Shown in pieces: positions 6,940 through 7,699 of a DNA stretch of 7,699 nucleotides. Location: contig CAJXXO010000117.1 in NCBI GenBank assembly GCA_913062655.1, positions 1-7,699 on the forward strand. The letters are read 5' to 3'. Every line of letters starts with the position of its first letter. The stretch's first letter is position 1. The position numbers and the translations under genes are program-made. Origin of the DNA: an uncultured Bacteroidota bacterium. GTDB taxonomy: Bacteria; Bacteroidota; Bacteroidia; Chitinophagales; S012-47. The notes below the pieces were generated by a model, which was given only the letters and a program-made list of their open reading frames with translations, was not told the DNA's origin and did not search any database.

Positions 6940-7699
6940 TTCGCCTGATCTACTAGAGTATGTAGCTGCATCATCGCTTCTACCGGGGTCATGCTGTTGA
7001 TATCCAAACCATTAAGGCTTTCTATCAGTTCTCGCACTTGGGGGTTGTCGGTATCGAATAAACTGAGTTGGAAACGTTGCTCTGGTATTTGCTCCAGTGT
7101 CTGCTGAATATCATCCCCCAGGCTCTTTTGCTCCAGCTCTTTCAGTATGGCATGGGCCCGCTGTACCACTACCGGTGGCATACCCGCCATCCGTGCTACA
7201 TGAATACCAAAGCTGTGCCGGCTCCCACCGGGCTCCAATTTGCGGAGGAAGATCACTTTTTTCCCCACCTCTTTCACAGATACATTGAAGTTTTTGATGC
7301 GCGGAAGTTTTGCCTCCAATTCGTTGAGTTCATGGTAGTGGGTGGCAAAGAGCGTGCGGGGGCCGCCGGCGGGGGCGGTCGCGCTCGCGTCGTCCGCGGC
7401 CGCGGCGGCGGTGCCCGGCAGCGCGAGCCCGAGCTCGGCGGCCAGGGTCTGGAGCTTGTCGCGCTGCTCGGCCTGCCGGGCCGTGTCCCGCACCTTGCCG
7501 ACCTTGCGCCAGGCGACCGCGAGCTCGTCCGCCGCCGCGGCCGTCTCGCCGCGCTGCACCAGCTCCGGGATCTGCTTCAGCAGCCGCGCGACGCTCTGCG
7601 CGGGCGTCTCCTCGCCGAACTTGAAGATGGTGGCGATGATGATCTTGCGCGTGTCCTGGCGCAGCAGGTTCTTCAATTCGCGGCGGGAATCGGCCTTGA
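6927..7699 (-). CDS. mutS: MutS C-terminal region (DNA mismatch repair), fused in frame to unrelated GC-rich sequence
   Basis: MutS is the mismatch-recognition ATPase of DNA repair. From about 7358 down to the stop at 6927 the frame encodes a standard MutS C-terminus: RTLFATHYHELNE with the H-loop of the ABC-type ATPase (THYHEL at 7343-7326), KVIFLRKLEPGG, HSFGIHVARMAGMP, a beta-clamp-binding QLSLF (7070-7056), and the small C-terminal helical domain LDINSMTPVEAMMQLH before the TAA. Immediately upstream MutS should show the Walker B/signature region (LLDEIGRGTS) and a helix ending before TLFATHYHEL. Instead the frame continues into a GC-rich, alanine-rich stretch with no MutS similarity that stays open to the window edge. 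Walker A, Walker B and the mismatch-binding domains are therefore absent. No credible start is visible; TTG at 7676 lies inside the foreign part. The MutS identity of the tail is near certain; the fusion is probably an artefact. Confidence 0.85.
   Translation of the reverse strand, partial: KADSRRELKNLLRQDTRKIIIATIFKFGEETPAQSVARLLKQIPELVQRGETAAAADELAVAWRKVGKVRDTARQAEQRDKLQTLAAELGLALPGTAAAAADDASATAPAGGPRTLFATHYHELNELEAKLPRIKNFNVSVKEVGKKVIFLRKLEPGGSRHSFGIHVARMAGMPPVVVQRAHAILKELEQKSLGDDIQQTLEQIPEQRFQLSLFDTDNPQVRELIESLNGLDINSMTPVEAMMQLHTLVDQAKKIR
7359..7699 (-). other. Compositionally foreign GC-rich coding segment joined to mutS
   Basis: By hand count, 7381-7620 is 78% GC and 7621-7699 is 57%, against about 48% for the mutS part at 7201-7320. 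In the minus-strand frame nearly every codon of the foreign segment ends in G or C, the pattern of real coding DNA from a high-GC bacterium and unlike the rest of the window. The middle part (7610-7362) encodes a charged helical stretch with VARLLKQIPELVQRGE, then an alanine-rich linker (PGTAAAAADDASATAPAGG); I do not recognise it. The segment ends sharply at the first recognisable MutS residue. A chimeric assembly or contaminating read is the leading explanation; recent foreign insertion is the alternative. Confidence 0.75.
7611..7699 (-). pseudogene. Fragment resembling type I restriction enzyme HsdR subunit
   Basis: The outermost ~29 codons read KADSRRELKNLLRQDTRK followed by IIIATIFKFGE. 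From memory of the family this matches the HsdR motor region after Walker A, where SRxEL, LLxxDTRKIIITTI and the KFGE motif are typical. In a normal HsdR this is followed within about 20 residues by the DEAH-type Walker B box (VDEAHRTQEG); here it is not, and the next residues are unrelated. So even this piece is interrupted. It is only a fragment at the window edge, and no hsdM or hsdS is visible. Confidence 0.45.

Noticed and set aside
7362..7400. GC-rich block as a regulatory GC island or structured RNA
   Set aside because: Nearly all third codon positions are G or C in a single continuous frame, so high-GC coding DNA explains it.
7676..7676. TTG at 7676 as the true start of the right-end gene
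   Set aside because: The frame stays open upstream to the window edge with continuous HsdR-like coding sequence, so this is an internal Leu codon.

Overview
The window looks like a piece of a Bacteroidota chromosome. The evidence is an adjacent SusC/SusD outer-membrane uptake pair, two promoters of the Bacteroidota type (-7 element TAnnTTTG), starts without a clear Shine-Dalgarno sequence, and moderate GC content. I cannot place it below phylum. All recognised genes lie on the minus strand, so transcription runs from high to low coordinates: mutS 3' end, tRNA-Gly, susC, susD, BCCT transporter.

Right end (6927-7699): one reading frame stays open to the window edge. Only its last ~144 codons (6927 to about 7358) are MutS, the mismatch-repair ATPase. 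Upstream of about 7359 the sequence switches abruptly to very GC-rich DNA (78% GC by hand count over 7381-7620), and the outermost ~90 bases resemble a type I restriction HsdR subunit. This is most simply a chimeric join, probably at a contig end, and the fused protein should not be treated as real without checking.

Middle right (6534-6926): a complete tRNA-Gly(GCC) with its own promoter and intrinsic terminator, followed by a ~210-base regulatory region in front of susC. That region holds a good Bacteroidota promoter next to the susC start. It also holds a four-unit array of direct repeats (core GATGA) spaced 20-21 bp apart, about two DNA turns, and a 12-bp sequence repeated on both sides of the array. 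The array has the geometry of an operator for a regulator that binds direct repeats and is the most interesting unexplained signal here.

Centre (1652-6533): susC (1119 aa TonB-dependent outer-membrane channel) and susD (493 aa surface lipoprotein) form a two-gene operon with a 40-base gap. A strong intrinsic terminator follows susD. No polysaccharide- or peptide-degrading enzyme and no regulator gene is visible, so the substrate is unknown.

Left end (1-1571): the first 523 codons of a BCCT-family transporter, probably for glycine betaine or a similar osmolyte, cut off by the window edge. It starts only 20 bases after the susD terminator hairpin, so its expression may depend on read-through.

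Apart from the right-end join and the operator-like array, the content is ordinary. I did not see a CRISPR array, insertion sequence, prophage or recognisable defence system, other than the HsdR-like fragment in the suspect segment.
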